Counted from the first letter of the stretch, positions 1-7,924 are shown. The stretch is 64,000 nt of DNA from Janthinobacterium sp. 1_2014MBL_MicDiv (GCF_001865675.1 NZ_CP011319.1:2666001-2730000); one strand, 5' to 3'. Notes: generated by a model not told the origin, from the sequence alone. Numbers and translations are program-made.

Positions 1-533
1 AGCAGCGCATCGATGTGTTCGATGCCAGCTTCGCCAGAGTCAGCTGGTCCGGCGCATTCAGCGACCCCGGCATGCCGGCCGGCTACGCGCCATTCGGCAT
101 CCAGGCCATCGGCGAGCGCATCTATGTCGCGTATGCGAAGCGCAGCGCTAGCGGCGACGAGGAGGAGACTGGGACCGGCTTGGGCATTGTCAGCGTGTAT
201 GACAGCGGCGGCACCCTGATCAGGCAACTGGTGCGCGGCGGGGCCCTGAATGCGCCATGGGGCATGGCGCTGGCGCCGGCCAATTTCGGCAGCGCCAGCC
301 ATGCCTTATTGGTGGGCAATTTTGGCGATGGCAGGATCAATGCCTATGATGCGGAGACGGGCGCGGTCATCGGCAAGCTGGCGCAGGCGGATGGCAAGGC
401 GCTGGAGATCGACGGCTTGTGGGGCATCGCCTTCGGCAATGGCGTCAACGGCCAGCCGGCGAACACGCTGTTCTACGCGGCCGGACCGGACGATGAGACG
501 CATGGCCGGTATGGGCGCATCGACGTGAAATAG
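1..533 (+). CDS. TIGR03118-like beta-propeller protein, C-terminal part
   Basis: The reading frame is already open at base 3, so this is the last ~176 residues of a gene that starts before the window. The visible part has repeated glycine and aspartate-rich blade-like segments (NAPWGMALAP, VGNFGDGRINAYD, LWGIAFGNG) and ends in a YAAGPDDETHGRYG motif, which resembles the C-terminus of the TIGR03118 family of secreted proteins of unknown function. The family is known only as a conserved, probably propeller-shaped, extracytoplasmic protein. Nothing in the fragment shows a catalytic site. The signal peptide cannot be seen because the N-terminus is missing. It is convergent with the zinc peptidase gene that follows. 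Confidence 0.6.
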   Translation, partial: QRIDVFDASFARVSWSGAFSDPGMPAGYAPFGIQAIGERIYVAYAKRSASGDEEETGTGLGIVSVYDSGGTLIRQLVRGGALNAPWGMALAPANFGSASHALLVGNFGDGRINAYDAETGAVIGKLAQADGKALEIDGLWGIAFGNGVNGQPANTLFYAAGPDDETHGRYGRIDVK

Positions 534-587
534 GCGCTCATGCCATTGCCGCCCATGCCACCGGCGGCGGCATGGGCGTTCGCGCCG

Positions 588-1481
588 TTACAGCTGGCGC
601 GCCTCGAACGTGTTGCACTGGGCGATCTGGCCGCTTTCGATACCCTTGCTAAACCAGCGCACGCGCTGCTCGGAGGTGCCGTGGGTAAAGGAGTCGGGCA
701 CGACATGGCCTTGCGCCTGACGTTGCAGGGCGTCGTCGCCGATGGCCGTGGCCGCTTTCAGGGCCGCTTCCACGTCGCCTTGCTCGAGGATCTTGCGGTC
801 CGCATTCGCGTGATACGCCCACACGCCGGCGAAGCAGTCGGCTTGCAGCTCCAGGCGCACGGACATGGCGTTGGCCTGGCGCTCGGACGCCGTGCGGCGC
901 GCATTGTCGACCTTTTCGGACAGGCCCATCAGGTTTTGCACGTGGTGGCCCACTTCATGCGCGATCACGTACGCTTCCGCGAATTCGCCGGACACCTTGA
1001 AGCGCTGCTGCATCAGGTTGAAGAAGTCCAGGTCCAGGTAGACTTTCTGGTCGCCGGGGCAATAGAAGGGGCCGCTGGCGCTCTGGCCCGTGCCGCATGC
1101 GGTCGGCGTGCTGCCCGAGAACAAGACCAGCTTGGGTTTTACATAGTTGCCGCCTTCGGCCTTGAACAGGTTGCTCCACGTGTCTTCCGTATCTGCCAGC
1201 ACGGTTTTCACGAAGCGCGCCATCTCGTCCGATTCGGGGGGCTGGCGCGCGGGCGCCTGGCTTTGCTGGGTGCTGACCTGGCCACCGCCGCCGCTGAGCA
1301 GATTCAGCAAGGTCAAAGGGTTGACGCCCAGCACATACGAGCCGACGAGGGCGATGACGATGGTGCCGATGCCGATCGAGCGGCCGCCAAAACCAAAGCC
1401 GCCACCGCCGCCGCCCCCACCACCGTCTTCGCCACGGCGGTCTTCCACATTGTCGCTTTCGCGATTGCCTTCCCATTTCAT
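588..1481 (-). CDS. ypfJ: YpfJ-family neutral zinc metallopeptidase
   Basis: A 297-residue protein of the YpfJ/zinc peptidase family (Pfam PF04228). The N-terminus is charged (MKWEGNRESDN), followed by an uninterrupted run of nine glycines (residues 20-28) and one hydrophobic segment at about 35-52, so the protein is probably anchored in the inner membrane with the catalytic domain outside. The zinc-binding HEVGH lies at residues 175-179. Cys129 and Cys141 could form a disulfide, in line with an extracytoplasmic location. Family members are predicted proteases; substrates are not known. The gene stands alone, convergent with the fragment before it and divergent from the acetyltransferase fusion after it. 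Confidence 0.85.
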   Translation of the reverse strand: MKWEGNRESDNVEDRRGEDGGGGGGGGGFGFGGRSIGIGTIVIALVGSYVLGVNPLTLLNLLSGGGGQVSTQQSQAPARQPPESDEMARFVKTVLADTEDTWSNLFKAEGGNYVKPKLVLFSGSTPTACGTGQSASGPFYCPGDQKVYLDLDFFNLMQQRFKVSGEFAEAYVIAHEVGHHVQNLMGLSEKVDNARRTASERQANAMSVRLELQADCFAGVWAYHANADRKILEQGDVEAALKAATAIGDDALQRQAQGHVVPDSFTHGTSEQRVRWFSKGIESGQIAQCNTFEARQL

Positions 1482-1635
1482 GATGTCTACTCCTGCTGCG
1501 ATTGTGCGATTGATTGGTGACGCCTCAAAATGTTTCTTGCGACGAATCTTATAATTATCGCAGCAAACCGCGCCGCGACAGGAGCGACAGTGTTACGCTT
1601 TGCAACTTTCCACCCACACGACAACAGGTAGATGC

Positions 1636-2529
1636 ATGGTGCTTGCCAACGATACACTCATTTCGCCCGCGGCGGTGGTCCAGGCCCAACTGGACGCCTA
1701 TAACGCCCACGACGTGCCTGCCTTGCTGGCCATCTACGCCGATGACGCCCAGCAATTCCAGCACCCGGATACCTTGCTGGCCACGGGCGCCGCGCAGATC
1801 GCTTCCCGCTTTACGGCCCGCTTTGCCGCCAGCCGGCCGCAGGCGCAGTTGCTCAACCGCATCGCCTGCGGCAAGCTGGTGATCGACCATGAGATCGTCC
1901 ATGGCGACACGGACGATGGTGTTTCCGCGCAAGAACTGGTCGCCACGTATGAAGTGGCGCAGGGGCGCATCGCGCGCGCCTGGTTCAGCTTTGGCGCCTT
2001 GACGCGGCTGCGCGTGGCGCTGCCTAGCGACGTGCCCGTCATGAATGCGCTGATCGCCCGTTCCGGCGTGGAATTGAGTACGGGCTTTTATACGCTGGAG
2101 CAGGCCGAGGCCGTCACGCGCCACGTGTTCGGCGTCGACACGCAGCTGGTGGCCGACCAGACGTATTTCGTCATTGAGCGCGATGGCGCCATGCTGGCTT
2201 GCGGCGGCTGGAGCCGGCGCGCCACCCTGTACGGCGCCGACCGCGCCAAGAGCGGGCCGGACCCGCTGCTCGACCCGGCCAGCCAGCCGGGCCGCATCCG
2301 CGCATTCTTTGTCGACCCCGCGGCCGCGCGCCAGGGCCTGGGCAGCATGCTGATGCGTCATTGCGAACGGCAGGCGCGGGCGGCAGGGTTTACGGCGCTG
2401 GAACTGGCCGCCACCTTGCCCGGCGTGCCGCTGTACCTGGCCAGCGGCTTTGCCACCACGCAAGAGTTTCACCTGGACTTGCCCGGTGACATACAACTGC
2501 CGCTGGCGCGCATGCACAAGCGGCTGTGA
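1636..2529 (+). CDS. NTF2-like / GNAT acetyltransferase fusion protein
   Basis: A 297-residue two-domain protein. Residues 1 to about 115 look like a SnoaL/NTF2-type fold (VVQAQLDAYNAHDVPALLAI, then YEVAQGRIARAWF). From about 118 on there is a GNAT N-acetyltransferase domain with the acetyl-CoA loop ARQGLGSMLMRH and the usual final segment LYLASGFATTQEF. The ATG at 1636 is chosen because AGGTAG sits just upstream; a TTG at 1600 in the same frame has no such site. The NTF2 half may bind a small substrate for acetylation, but this is inference. The gene is convergent with the DAPG hydrolase-like gene, 9 bases away. Confidence 0.7.
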   Translation: MVLANDTLISPAAVVQAQLDAYNAHDVPALLAIYADDAQQFQHPDTLLATGAAQIASRFTARFAASRPQAQLLNRIACGKLVIDHEIVHGDTDDGVSAQELVATYEVAQGRIARAWFSFGALTRLRVALPSDVPVMNALIARSGVELSTGFYTLEQAEAVTRHVFGVDTQLVADQTYFVIERDGAMLACGGWSRRATLYGADRAKSGPDPLLDPASQPGRIRAFFVDPAAARQGLGSMLMRHCERQARAAGFTALELAATLPGVPLYLASGFATTQEFHLDLPGDIQLPLARMHKRL

Positions 2530-2538
2530 GGCCATGCC

Positions 2539-3243
2539 TTACCAGGGCAGCGGCGCCTGTTCGCCGTTGCCATTTTCCGCGTAGTACAGCGAGGGCAGGA
2601 AGCGCGACAGATAGGTAAATTCGCTGTAGCAATGGCGCAGCAAGTTCAGGCCCAGCACGTCGGGTACGTCGCGCACGGGGTCGAGGCTGTTGCGCCCCAG
2701 CAGGAAGCGGCTGCGCAGCACGCAGCCGGTGGACGTGTCGCGCGCCAGGTGCAGCATTTCGCCATCGAGCGGATCGCCTTGCGGGTCGAGTTCCACCTGG
2801 TCGCCAAAACCGATGCGCGCGCAGACGGCCGCCGACAGGGCGCCGCTCTCTTGCGCGTGGCGCAGCTGCGCCGCATCGAATACACACTTCGGATCATGGA
2901 ACTTCAGCTTGGCTTTCACGGGCGGAATGTCGCCCAGCGCTTCCACCGCCTCGATCGAGGCGCCATGGTAACTCTCGCCCTTTTTCCAGACGCTGTTCCA
3001 GCCGTGATGGGCCACGTGGTCGTGCGGATGCCACCATTTGATGTGCTGCGTCGTTTCAAAGAACGTGAACCACCAGTCCAGCATGCGCCCGCTGCAGCCA
3101 TGCAATTGCGTGCGCGCCGCCACCAGCAGGCAGCCGTCGTCCAGGCGCGTGACGCCCGTTTCCAGGTGCAGGGGGAATGGGTCGAGCAAGTCGCCCGTGC
3201 CGGCGATACGCCACGGTGTGGCAGGATGGTTTGTGTCAGCCAT
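2539..3243 (-). CDS. DAPG hydrolase (PhlG)-like metal-dependent C-C hydrolase
   Basis: A 234-residue soluble protein resembling the PhlG/phloretin hydrolase domain family (DAPG hydrolase, PF18089), zinc enzymes that cleave the acyl-aryl C-C bond of acylated phloroglucinols. Visible landmarks are the WWHPHDHVAHHGW block (residues 70-82), KKGESYHGASIE (87-98), and a late HCYSE motif (His204, Glu208); PhlG uses a first His, a Glu and a final HxxxE for zinc. It starts at an ATG preceded by AAAGGAG. It is divergent from a TetR regulator with a perfect inverted repeat between them, the same arrangement as phlG control by PhlF in Pseudomonas. The substrate could be a different acylphloroglucinol or a related polyketide. 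Confidence 0.7.
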   Translation of the reverse strand: MADTNHPATPWRIAGTGDLLDPFPLHLETGVTRLDDGCLLVAARTQLHGCSGRMLDWWFTFFETTQHIKWWHPHDHVAHHGWNSVWKKGESYHGASIEAVEALGDIPPVKAKLKFHDPKCVFDAAQLRHAQESGALSAAVCARIGFGDQVELDPQGDPLDGEMLHLARDTSTGCVLRSRFLLGRNSLDPVRDVPDVLGLNLLRHCYSEFTYLSRFLPSLYYAENGNGEQAPLPW

Positions 3244-3283
3244 GTTGTTCTCCTTTGTTGAGGTGAGCCAATTATATATTAAA

Positions 3284-3300
3284 GAAACGCAAACCGTTTC
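3284..3300. promoter_or_regulatory. Inverted repeat, probable TetR operator
   Basis: GAAACG-CAAAC-CGTTTC is a perfect 6+5+6 inverted repeat in the 106 bp between the divergent hydrolase and TetR genes. An AT-rich stretch at 3271-3280 beside it reads TATAAT on the minus strand and TATATT on the plus strand, so a bound repressor would cover both promoters. The half-sites resemble the GATACG/CGTATC arms of the known PhlF operator, but the spacing differs. Assignment to this regulator is inferred from position. Confidence 0.6.
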
Positions 3301-3349
3301 CTAAATGTTTTTCAGTGTAAAATCGGCCATCGATCAAGCAGGAGCAGGC

Positions 3350-4024
3350 ATGCAGGAAGCAGACAGCAAGACCATGCGCGGACGCGGGCGTCCGGCCCGT
3401 CCGCCCGAAGAGGGGCGCGAAGCGGCCGTGCAGGCGGCCACCTGGCTGCTGCTGCATGAAGGTTATGCGGCCACGACCATGGAAGCCGTGGCGCGCCACG
3501 CGGGCATGGCAAAGAAATCGCTGTATCAGTACGCGGCCAACCGCGAGGAACTCGTGGCCCTCGTCGTGCGCGGCTGGACGGACGCCTTCCTGCCCGCCAT
3601 GGCGCACGATGCGGCCACGCCCGCAGAGGTCCTGCCCTTGCTGAAGGACATATTGCAGGCGATGGCGGCGCGCGTGCTGACGGCCGACGCCGTCGGCCTG
3701 TTCCGCCTGCTGTGCACGGAGTTTCCCGCGCGTGCAGACTTGCTGGCCGCCTACCAGCGCAACGGCATCGAGCGGGGCACGGCCCTGCTGGCCGAGTGGC
3801 TGCAGCGCCAGGCGGCGCACGGCAGCGTGGCGCCCGGCAATGCGGGGGAAGTGGCTGGTTTGCTGCTGTCCATGGTGATTGCCGAGCCGCTGCGGCAGAT
3901 GGCGCTGGGTTTGCTGGCGCCCGCGCCGGCCTGGGATGCGGCGCCGCGCATCGATGCCGCGCTGCGGCTGCTGGGCGGGCAGGGTTTCAGCCTGGCTGGT
4001 GCTTCAGCGCTTCGCGGTAGCTGA
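3350..4024 (+). CDS. TetR/AcrR-family transcriptional regulator
   Basis: A 224-residue regulator. The N-terminal helix-turn-helix is clear (AVQAATWLLLHEGYAATTMEAVARHAGMAKKSLYQYAANREELVA is the typical TetR layout, about residues 25-70), after a short basic GRGRPARPP segment. The rest is an alpha-helical ligand and dimerisation domain. The start at 3350 is preferred over the in-frame ATG at 3305 because AGGAG lies seven bases upstream. It is divergent from the DAPG hydrolase-like gene and probably represses it and itself until an aromatic ligand binds, as inferred from the layout. Its 3' end overlaps the end of the opposite-strand DNA repair gene by 38 bases. Confidence 0.85.
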   Translation: MQEADSKTMRGRGRPARPPEEGREAAVQAATWLLLHEGYAATTMEAVARHAGMAKKSLYQYAANREELVALVVRGWTDAFLPAMAHDAATPAEVLPLLKDILQAMAARVLTADAVGLFRLLCTEFPARADLLAAYQRNGIERGTALLAEWLQRQAAHGSVAPGNAGEVAGLLLSMVIAEPLRQMALGLLAPAPAWDAAPRIDAALRLLGGQGFSLAGASALRGS

Positions 4025-4667
4025 GCGCAGATAGGTGCTGGCGGTGTGCGCTGGCAAAGGCCAGCACGGCCTCGGGCGCGTGGCGCGCGTAGTCGCGCAA
4101 GGCCCAGCCGATGGCCTTGCGGATGAAAAACTCGTCTTCATGGGCCAGCGCCAGCGTGGCGTCATACAGCCAGGCGGCATCCGTGTCGGCGCGCCAGCCC
4201 AGCTGGTGCAGCATGGCGATGCGGCGCAGCCAGAAGTCGTCATGGCGCAAGGCTGCGTCCATGTGTGCATGGCCATCGCCGCCGCGCTTGTGTTCCGCCT
4301 GCAGCACGTCGCCCACGATGCCCGCCATGCCGTCGACGCTGTCCCACCACGCGCGCTGGCGCGCCAGGGCCAGCAGGGCGGGGAGGTGTGCCGGCGTCAG
4401 CTGGCGCCGGTGCAGGGCCAGCATGTCGAGCGCCACATGCTGGTATTCGCGTTCGGGCTCCTGCCACAGCCGCTGCGCGTGTTCCAGCAGGACATCGCCC
4501 CCAGCACCCTTCAAGCCCGCCAGCAGCGCCTTCGCGGCCAGGCGCCGCTGCGGCGCAGCGACGCCAAGAAACACGAACTGGTCGCGCATATACGCCTGCA
4601 TGGGCATGGCGCGGGCCGGGTCGGCGGCCGCTTGCAGGGCGGCTTTCAATTCTGCATGTAAACGCAT
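3987..4667 (-). CDS. AlkD-like DNA alkylation repair protein
   Basis: A 226-residue protein built of HEAT-like helical repeats, of the DNA alkylation repair family (PF08713). The key motif WWDSVDGMAG matches the WWD(T/S)VD segment that in AlkD lines the DNA-binding face, and FFIRKAIGWALRDYAR near the C-terminus matches the conserved IRKAIGWALR signature. AlkD removes bulky or cationic alkylated bases such as 3- and 7-methylpurines without flipping them. The gene reads toward and overlaps the TetR gene on the opposite strand. A strong terminator separates it from the parvulin genes upstream, so it has its own promoter or depends on read-through. Confidence 0.85.
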   Translation of the reverse strand: MRLHAELKAALQAAADPARAMPMQAYMRDQFVFLGVAAPQRRLAAKALLAGLKGAGGDVLLEHAQRLWQEPEREYQHVALDMLALHRRQLTPAHLPALLALARQRAWWDSVDGMAGIVGDVLQAEHKRGGDGHAHMDAALRHDDFWLRRIAMLHQLGWRADTDAAWLYDATLALAHEDEFFIRKAIGWALRDYARHAPEAVLAFASAHRQHLSALSYREALKHQPG

Positions 4668-4683
4668 GGCGTTCTCCGGGCGT

Positions 4684-4709
4684 AAAAAAAGCGCTCCAAG
4701 GAGCGCTTT
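4684..4709 (-). terminator. Rho-independent terminator after the parvulin genes
   Basis: AAAGCGCTC-CAAG-GAGCGCTTT forms a 9 bp perfect stem with a 4-base loop. On the minus strand it is followed by seven T residues (the A run at 4684-4690 on the plus strand). It lies 23 bases beyond the last parvulin stop codon and should end the selO-to-ppiC run. Confidence 0.85.
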
Positions 4710-4731
4710 ATATCCGGGCAGGATGCCCGAT

Positions 4732-5508
4732 TTACTGAATCTTTGCTTTCTTCATCAGTTCGTCGCGGTAAGCGGCGAGCTTCTTCTGTTGCAGCGATTC
4801 AGCCACTTGACCCTTGACTTCTTCCAGCGACGGCAGCTTGGCCGGGCGGGTTTCTTCCAGCTTGATCACGTGGAAGCCGAATTGCGATTGCACTGGCGTT
4901 TGCGTGACCTGGCCTGGTTTCAGGGCGACCATGGCGTCGGAGAATGGCTTCACGTAGGAAGCTGGGCTAGCCCAGTCCAGGTCGCCGCCATTGGCTGCGG
5001 AACCGTCTTTCGATACTTTCGCCAGTTCTTCGAACTTGGCGCCGCCTTTCAGCTTGGCGATGATGTCTTTCGCTTCCGCTTCGGTGGCCACCAGGATGTG
5101 GCGTGCATGGTATTCCTTGTCGCCAGCCTGGGCCTTGAACTTGTCGTACTCGGCCTTGATTTCAGCGTCCTTGACCGGGTTTTTCTTCACGTAGTCGGCC
5201 AGCAGGGCGTTGATGATGATGCTTTGACGGGCATTGTCGATCTGCGACTTGACTTCCGGACGGGTGCCGTAGCCTTGCTTGTCGGCTTCCTGGATCAGCA
5301 CTTCGCGGCCGATCAGGTCTTTCTTGATGGCTTCGCGCAGTTGCGGCGAATCCGCTTGCTTGCCCTGGGCGACGACTTGCTTGACGACCTGGTCGACGCG
5401 CGACGATGGAATGGCCTTGCCATTCACGGTGGCAACGTTTTGGGCGAAAGCAGGGATCGCCGCAACGGCTACCAAGGCTAAGATCAGGCGGGCTGGCTTC
5501 AAAATCAT
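4732..5508 (-). CDS. Parvulin-type peptidylprolyl isomerase (copy 2)
   Basis: A 258-residue periplasmic PPIase of the PpiC/SurA-like class. It has a signal peptide (MILKPARLILALVAVAAIPAFA, cleaved near residue 22), an N-terminal chaperone-like helical part, and a parvulin domain at about 135-230 (EYHARHILVATEAEAKDII through FGFHVIKLEE). The second of two near ATGs is chosen: AGGA is eight bases before it and touches the first, and it aligns with the start of the upstream paralogue. It is clearly a tandem duplicate of that gene (same KPARL start, same IPSSRVD and GRE VL(I/M)QEA segments). A terminator follows directly. Likely role: folding of envelope proteins. Confidence 0.9.
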   Translation of the reverse strand: MILKPARLILALVAVAAIPAFAQNVATVNGKAIPSSRVDQVVKQVVAQGKQADSPQLREAIKKDLIGREVLIQEADKQGYGTRPEVKSQIDNARQSIIINALLADYVKKNPVKDAEIKAEYDKFKAQAGDKEYHARHILVATEAEAKDIIAKLKGGAKFEELAKVSKDGSAANGGDLDWASPASYVKPFSDAMVALKPGQVTQTPVQSQFGFHVIKLEETRPAKLPSLEEVKGQVAESLQQKKLAAYRDELMKKAKIQ

Positions 5509-5578
5509 GTTCATTCCTAATAGATATACAAAAGATCGCGTCTGGCGGGCAGAGCGCATTCAGGCGCAGAATACACGA

Positions 5579-5600
5579 CCGGCGCCGAAAAGGGCGCCGG
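5579..5600. other. Intercistronic hairpin between the two parvulin genes
   Basis: CCGGCGCC-GAAAAG-GGCGCCGG is a perfect 8 bp stem with a 6-base loop in the 104 bp gap between the two parvulin genes. There is no T run on the minus strand, so it is more likely an mRNA-stabilising or attenuating hairpin than a full terminator. Confidence 0.5.
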
Positions 5601-5612
5601 GGAGGTCAGTTC

Positions 5613-6392
5613 TTATTGAACTTTCGCTTTTTTAATCATTTCTTCTTGATACGCTTGCAGTTTCTTTTGCTGCAGCGCTTCAGCGATCTGTGGCTTGACT
5701 TCTTCCAGGGTTGGCAGTTTTGCCGCGCGGGTGTCGTCCAGCTTGATCACGTGGAAACCGTTAGGCGTTTGCACCGGGGTATCGGTGACCTGGCCTTTTT
5801 GCAGTTTCACGAAGGCGTCCGAGAACACTTTCGGGAACGACGATGGGGCTGCCCAGTCGAGGTCGCCGCCATTGTCGGCCGAGCCGGCATCTTTCGATTG
5901 CTTGGCCAGGTCTTCAAACTTGGCGCCGCCTTTCAGCTTGGCGATGACGTCTTTCGCTTCGGCTTCGGTGGCCACCAGGATGTGGCGCACATGGTATTCC
6001 TTGTCGCCGGACTGGGCCACGAAGCGGTCGTATTCGGCCTTGATTTCAGCGTCGGTGACGGGGTTCTTTTTCAGGTAGTCGCCGACCAGGGCGTTGATGA
6101 TGATGGCCTGGCGCGCGTTCTCGATTTGCTGCTTGACGGCTGCATCTTTACCGAAACCTTTGTTTTCCGCTTCTTGCATCAGCACTTCACGGCCGATCAA
6201 GTCCTTCTTGATCATTTCGCGCAATTGCGGCGAATCCGGTTGCTGGCCTTGGGCGACGACTTGCTTGACGACTGCATCAACGCGCGACGATGGGATAGGC
6301 TTGCCATTGACGACGGCAACATTTTGCGCAAAAACAGGTACCGCGACAACGGCGAGTAGTGCGATCAGCAAGCGGGCTGGCTTAAAAGTCAT
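5613..6392 (-). CDS. Parvulin-type peptidylprolyl isomerase (copy 1)
   Basis: A 259-residue periplasmic PPIase. The signal peptide is MTFKPARLLIALLAVVAVPVFA. A helical N-terminal region (VNGKPIPSSRVDAVVKQVVAQG, PQLREMIKKDLIGREVLMQ) precedes the parvulin domain (EYHVRHILVATEAEAKDVIAK, KDAGSADNGGDLDWAAP, NGFHVIKLDDTR, about 135-230). It sits between bolA upstream and its paralogue downstream, all on the minus strand; AGGA lies ahead of the ATG. Closely related tandem copies probably arose by duplication and may differ in client range or expression, since an intercistronic hairpin separates them. Confidence 0.9.
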   Translation of the reverse strand: MTFKPARLLIALLAVVAVPVFAQNVAVVNGKPIPSSRVDAVVKQVVAQGQQPDSPQLREMIKKDLIGREVLMQEAENKGFGKDAAVKQQIENARQAIIINALVGDYLKKNPVTDAEIKAEYDRFVAQSGDKEYHVRHILVATEAEAKDVIAKLKGGAKFEDLAKQSKDAGSADNGGDLDWAAPSSFPKVFSDAFVKLQKGQVTDTPVQTPNGFHVIKLDDTRAAKLPTLEEVKPQIAEALQQKKLQAYQEEMIKKAKVQ

Positions 6393-6459
6393 TATTAAAT
6401 CCTGTTAGGGAAAGTTTCGTAAAAAACGCATGGAAGAAATTCCGCATGGCGTAGGCTGC

Positions 6460-6487
6460 GGCATATCCGCAAAAATGCGGATACGCC
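6460..6487. other. Inverted repeat downstream of bolA
   Basis: TATCCGCA-AAAA-TGCGGATA is a perfect 8 bp stem with an A4 loop, extended by GGC/GCC across one mismatch. It starts 14 bases past the bolA stop codon, in the 108 bp before the parvulin gene. Neither strand has a T run after it, so factor-independent termination is doubtful; it may pause or stabilise the transcript. Confidence 0.45.
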
Positions 6488-6500
6488 AAAAACGCCATCC

Positions 6501-6803
6501 TTATGCTACCTCGGACGGCGCCAATGCAACAATCGCCAATGCATGTATCTCATTATGCATCATATCGTGCACGGAATCATACACCAGTCGATGGCGCATG
6601 ACGAGCCTGAGGCCTTCAAATTGACTAGAAATAATGCGCAAATTGTAATGGCCTCCGCCCGAAGCGGCACCCGCATGGCCGCGGTGGCGTGCCGAGTCGT
6701 CTTCCAGCACGCATTCCAGAGGGGAAAGCGCCGTTTCCAGGCGGCTACGAATGCGCTGCATGCGGGTTTCCGGCGCGGTGTTTTCGGTAGTGGTATGCAT
6801 CAT
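6501..6803 (-). CDS. bolA: BolA-family protein
   Basis: A 100-residue BolA protein. The family signature is complete: HRGHAG, then GGGHYNLRI, the F-E-G helix, HRLVYDSV, and the C-terminal IHALAI. BolA proteins partner with monothiol glutaredoxins to handle Fe-S clusters and also influence envelope and morphology genes. The first ATG overlaps the stop of yciB in the typical ATGA arrangement (6800-6803), so the two are translationally coupled; a second ATG follows immediately. This ORF continues upstream in frame into an out-of-frame reading of yciB, which is not coding. Confidence 0.9.
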   Translation of the reverse strand: MMHTTTENTAPETRMQRIRSRLETALSPLECVLEDDSARHRGHAGAASGGGHYNLRIISSQFEGLRLVMRHRLVYDSVHDMMHNEIHALAIVALAPSEVA

Positions 6804-7429
6804 GCGTCTTCCTTGATATGTTTGGCCAGGAACAGGGTTTGCGCCACGATGAAGGCAAAGAAGATGCCCGTCGCGCCAAATGCCTTGAAACTGACCCAGG
6901 CCGCCATGTCGCCCTTGTACAGCACGAAGGCAACGAACAGGTTCAGCGCGCCGATGGCGCCAAAGAAGATGATCCATGCGGCCAGCAACTGGTTCCATAC
7001 GGCGTCGGGCAGCTGCACTTGCGCTTCCATGGTCTTGCGGATCAGGTTTTTCTTGAAGCCCACGTGGGCGATCAGCAGGGCCAGGCCGGACAGCCAGTAG
7101 ATCAGGGTCGGCTTCCATTTCAGGAAGAAATCGTCATGCAGGTAAATGCTGGCGCCGCCAAACACGACAAAGATGAACAGCGACAGCCACAGCATGCCGT
7201 CCACTTTGCGTCCGCGCAACAGCAGGTAGCTCACCTGGCAGGCGGTGGCGACGATGCCGACGAGGGTGGCGAGTATCCACGGCGCCTGGTCGGCCTTGAT
7301 CAGGCCGCCGGACACGAAGCCGGATAAATAGTGCTGCACGAAGTCGTGCGTGGCCGCTTCATACATGCCGCCCAGCTTGAAGGCGGCGAAGAAGGCGATC
7401 AGGGGGAAGAGGTCGAATAGAAATTTCAT
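6800..7429 (-). CDS. yciB: YciB / inner-membrane septation protein A
   Basis: A 209-residue polytopic membrane protein of the YciB/IspZ family. The start MKFLFDLFPLIAFFAAFKLGGMYEAA, with the diagnostic FDLFP(L/I) motif, is typical, and five to six hydrophobic segments follow. YciB is needed for normal septation and envelope integrity and interacts with division and elongation proteins in enterics. It sits between msrB and bolA on the same strand and overlaps bolA by four bases; the yciB-bolA-ppiC order is common in betaproteobacteria. A QTLFLAKHIKEDA tail ends the protein. Confidence 0.92.
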   Translation of the reverse strand: MKFLFDLFPLIAFFAAFKLGGMYEAATHDFVQHYLSGFVSGGLIKADQAPWILATLVGIVATACQVSYLLLRGRKVDGMLWLSLFIFVVFGGASIYLHDDFFLKWKPTLIYWLSGLALLIAHVGFKKNLIRKTMEAQVQLPDAVWNQLLAAWIIFFGAIGALNLFVAFVLYKGDMAAWVSFKAFGATGIFFAFIVAQTLFLAKHIKEDA

Positions 7430-7513
7430 GGCGAGACTTTACTATGGTCTTGTTAAAAGCATCTTAGGAATGGCTTAGGAGCAAGCGTGGCGCTCCCAGG
7501 CGATCCCCGTGTC

Positions 7514-7915
7514 TCAAGGCTGCGGATCGAAGCGCAGGGAAGCCGAATTGATGCAATAGCGCAATCCGGTCGGTGGCGGGCCGTCCGGGAAGACGTGGCC
7601 CAGGTGGGCGTCGCAGACGGCGCAGACGATTTCCGTGCGCACCATGCCATGGCTGCGGTCGACGATTTCCGTCACGTTGGCCGGATCGAGGGCCTGGAAA
7701 TAGCTGGGCCAGCCGCAGCCGGAGTCGAACTTCGTGTCCGAGGCAAACAGCGGCGTGTTGCAGCAGACGCAGGTGTAGATGCCGTGTTCATGGTGGTCCC
7801 AGAACTTGCCAGTGAAGGCCCGTTCCGTGGCCGCGTGGCGCGTGACTTCGTATTGCATGGAATCGAGCATGGCGCGCCATTCGGCGTCCGTTTTTTTGAC
7901 TTTATTGGTGGTCAT
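7514..7915 (-). CDS. msrB: Peptide-methionine (R)-S-oxide reductase MsrB
   Basis: A 133-residue MsrB, which reduces the R epimer of methionine sulfoxide in proteins. Two CxxC pairs bind the structural zinc (CVCC near residue 48 and CAVC near 97). The substrate-pocket motif FDSGCGWPSY is present, and the catalytic cysteine is in RYCINSASLRF. There is no signal peptide, so it acts in the cytoplasm. It begins nine bases after selO, almost certainly in one transcript; both proteins belong to oxidative-stress biology. Confidence 0.95.
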   Translation of the reverse strand: MTTNKVKKTDAEWRAMLDSMQYEVTRHAATERAFTGKFWDHHEHGIYTCVCCNTPLFASDTKFDSGCGWPSYFQALDPANVTEIVDRSHGMVRTEIVCAVCDAHLGHVFPDGPPPTGLRYCINSASLRFDPQP

Positions 7916-7924
7916 GGTAATACC

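Noticed and set aside
540..1520. 326-codon open frame on the plus strand
   Set aside because: Antisense of the YpfJ gene, which contains HEVGH and the expected anchor.
2539..4024. DAPG biosynthesis cluster
   Set aside because: Only the hydrolase-like and TetR genes are present; there are no phlACBD-type genes.
6460..6487. Rho-independent terminator after bolA
   Set aside because: The stem is good but neither strand has a T run, so it is listed only as an inverted repeat.
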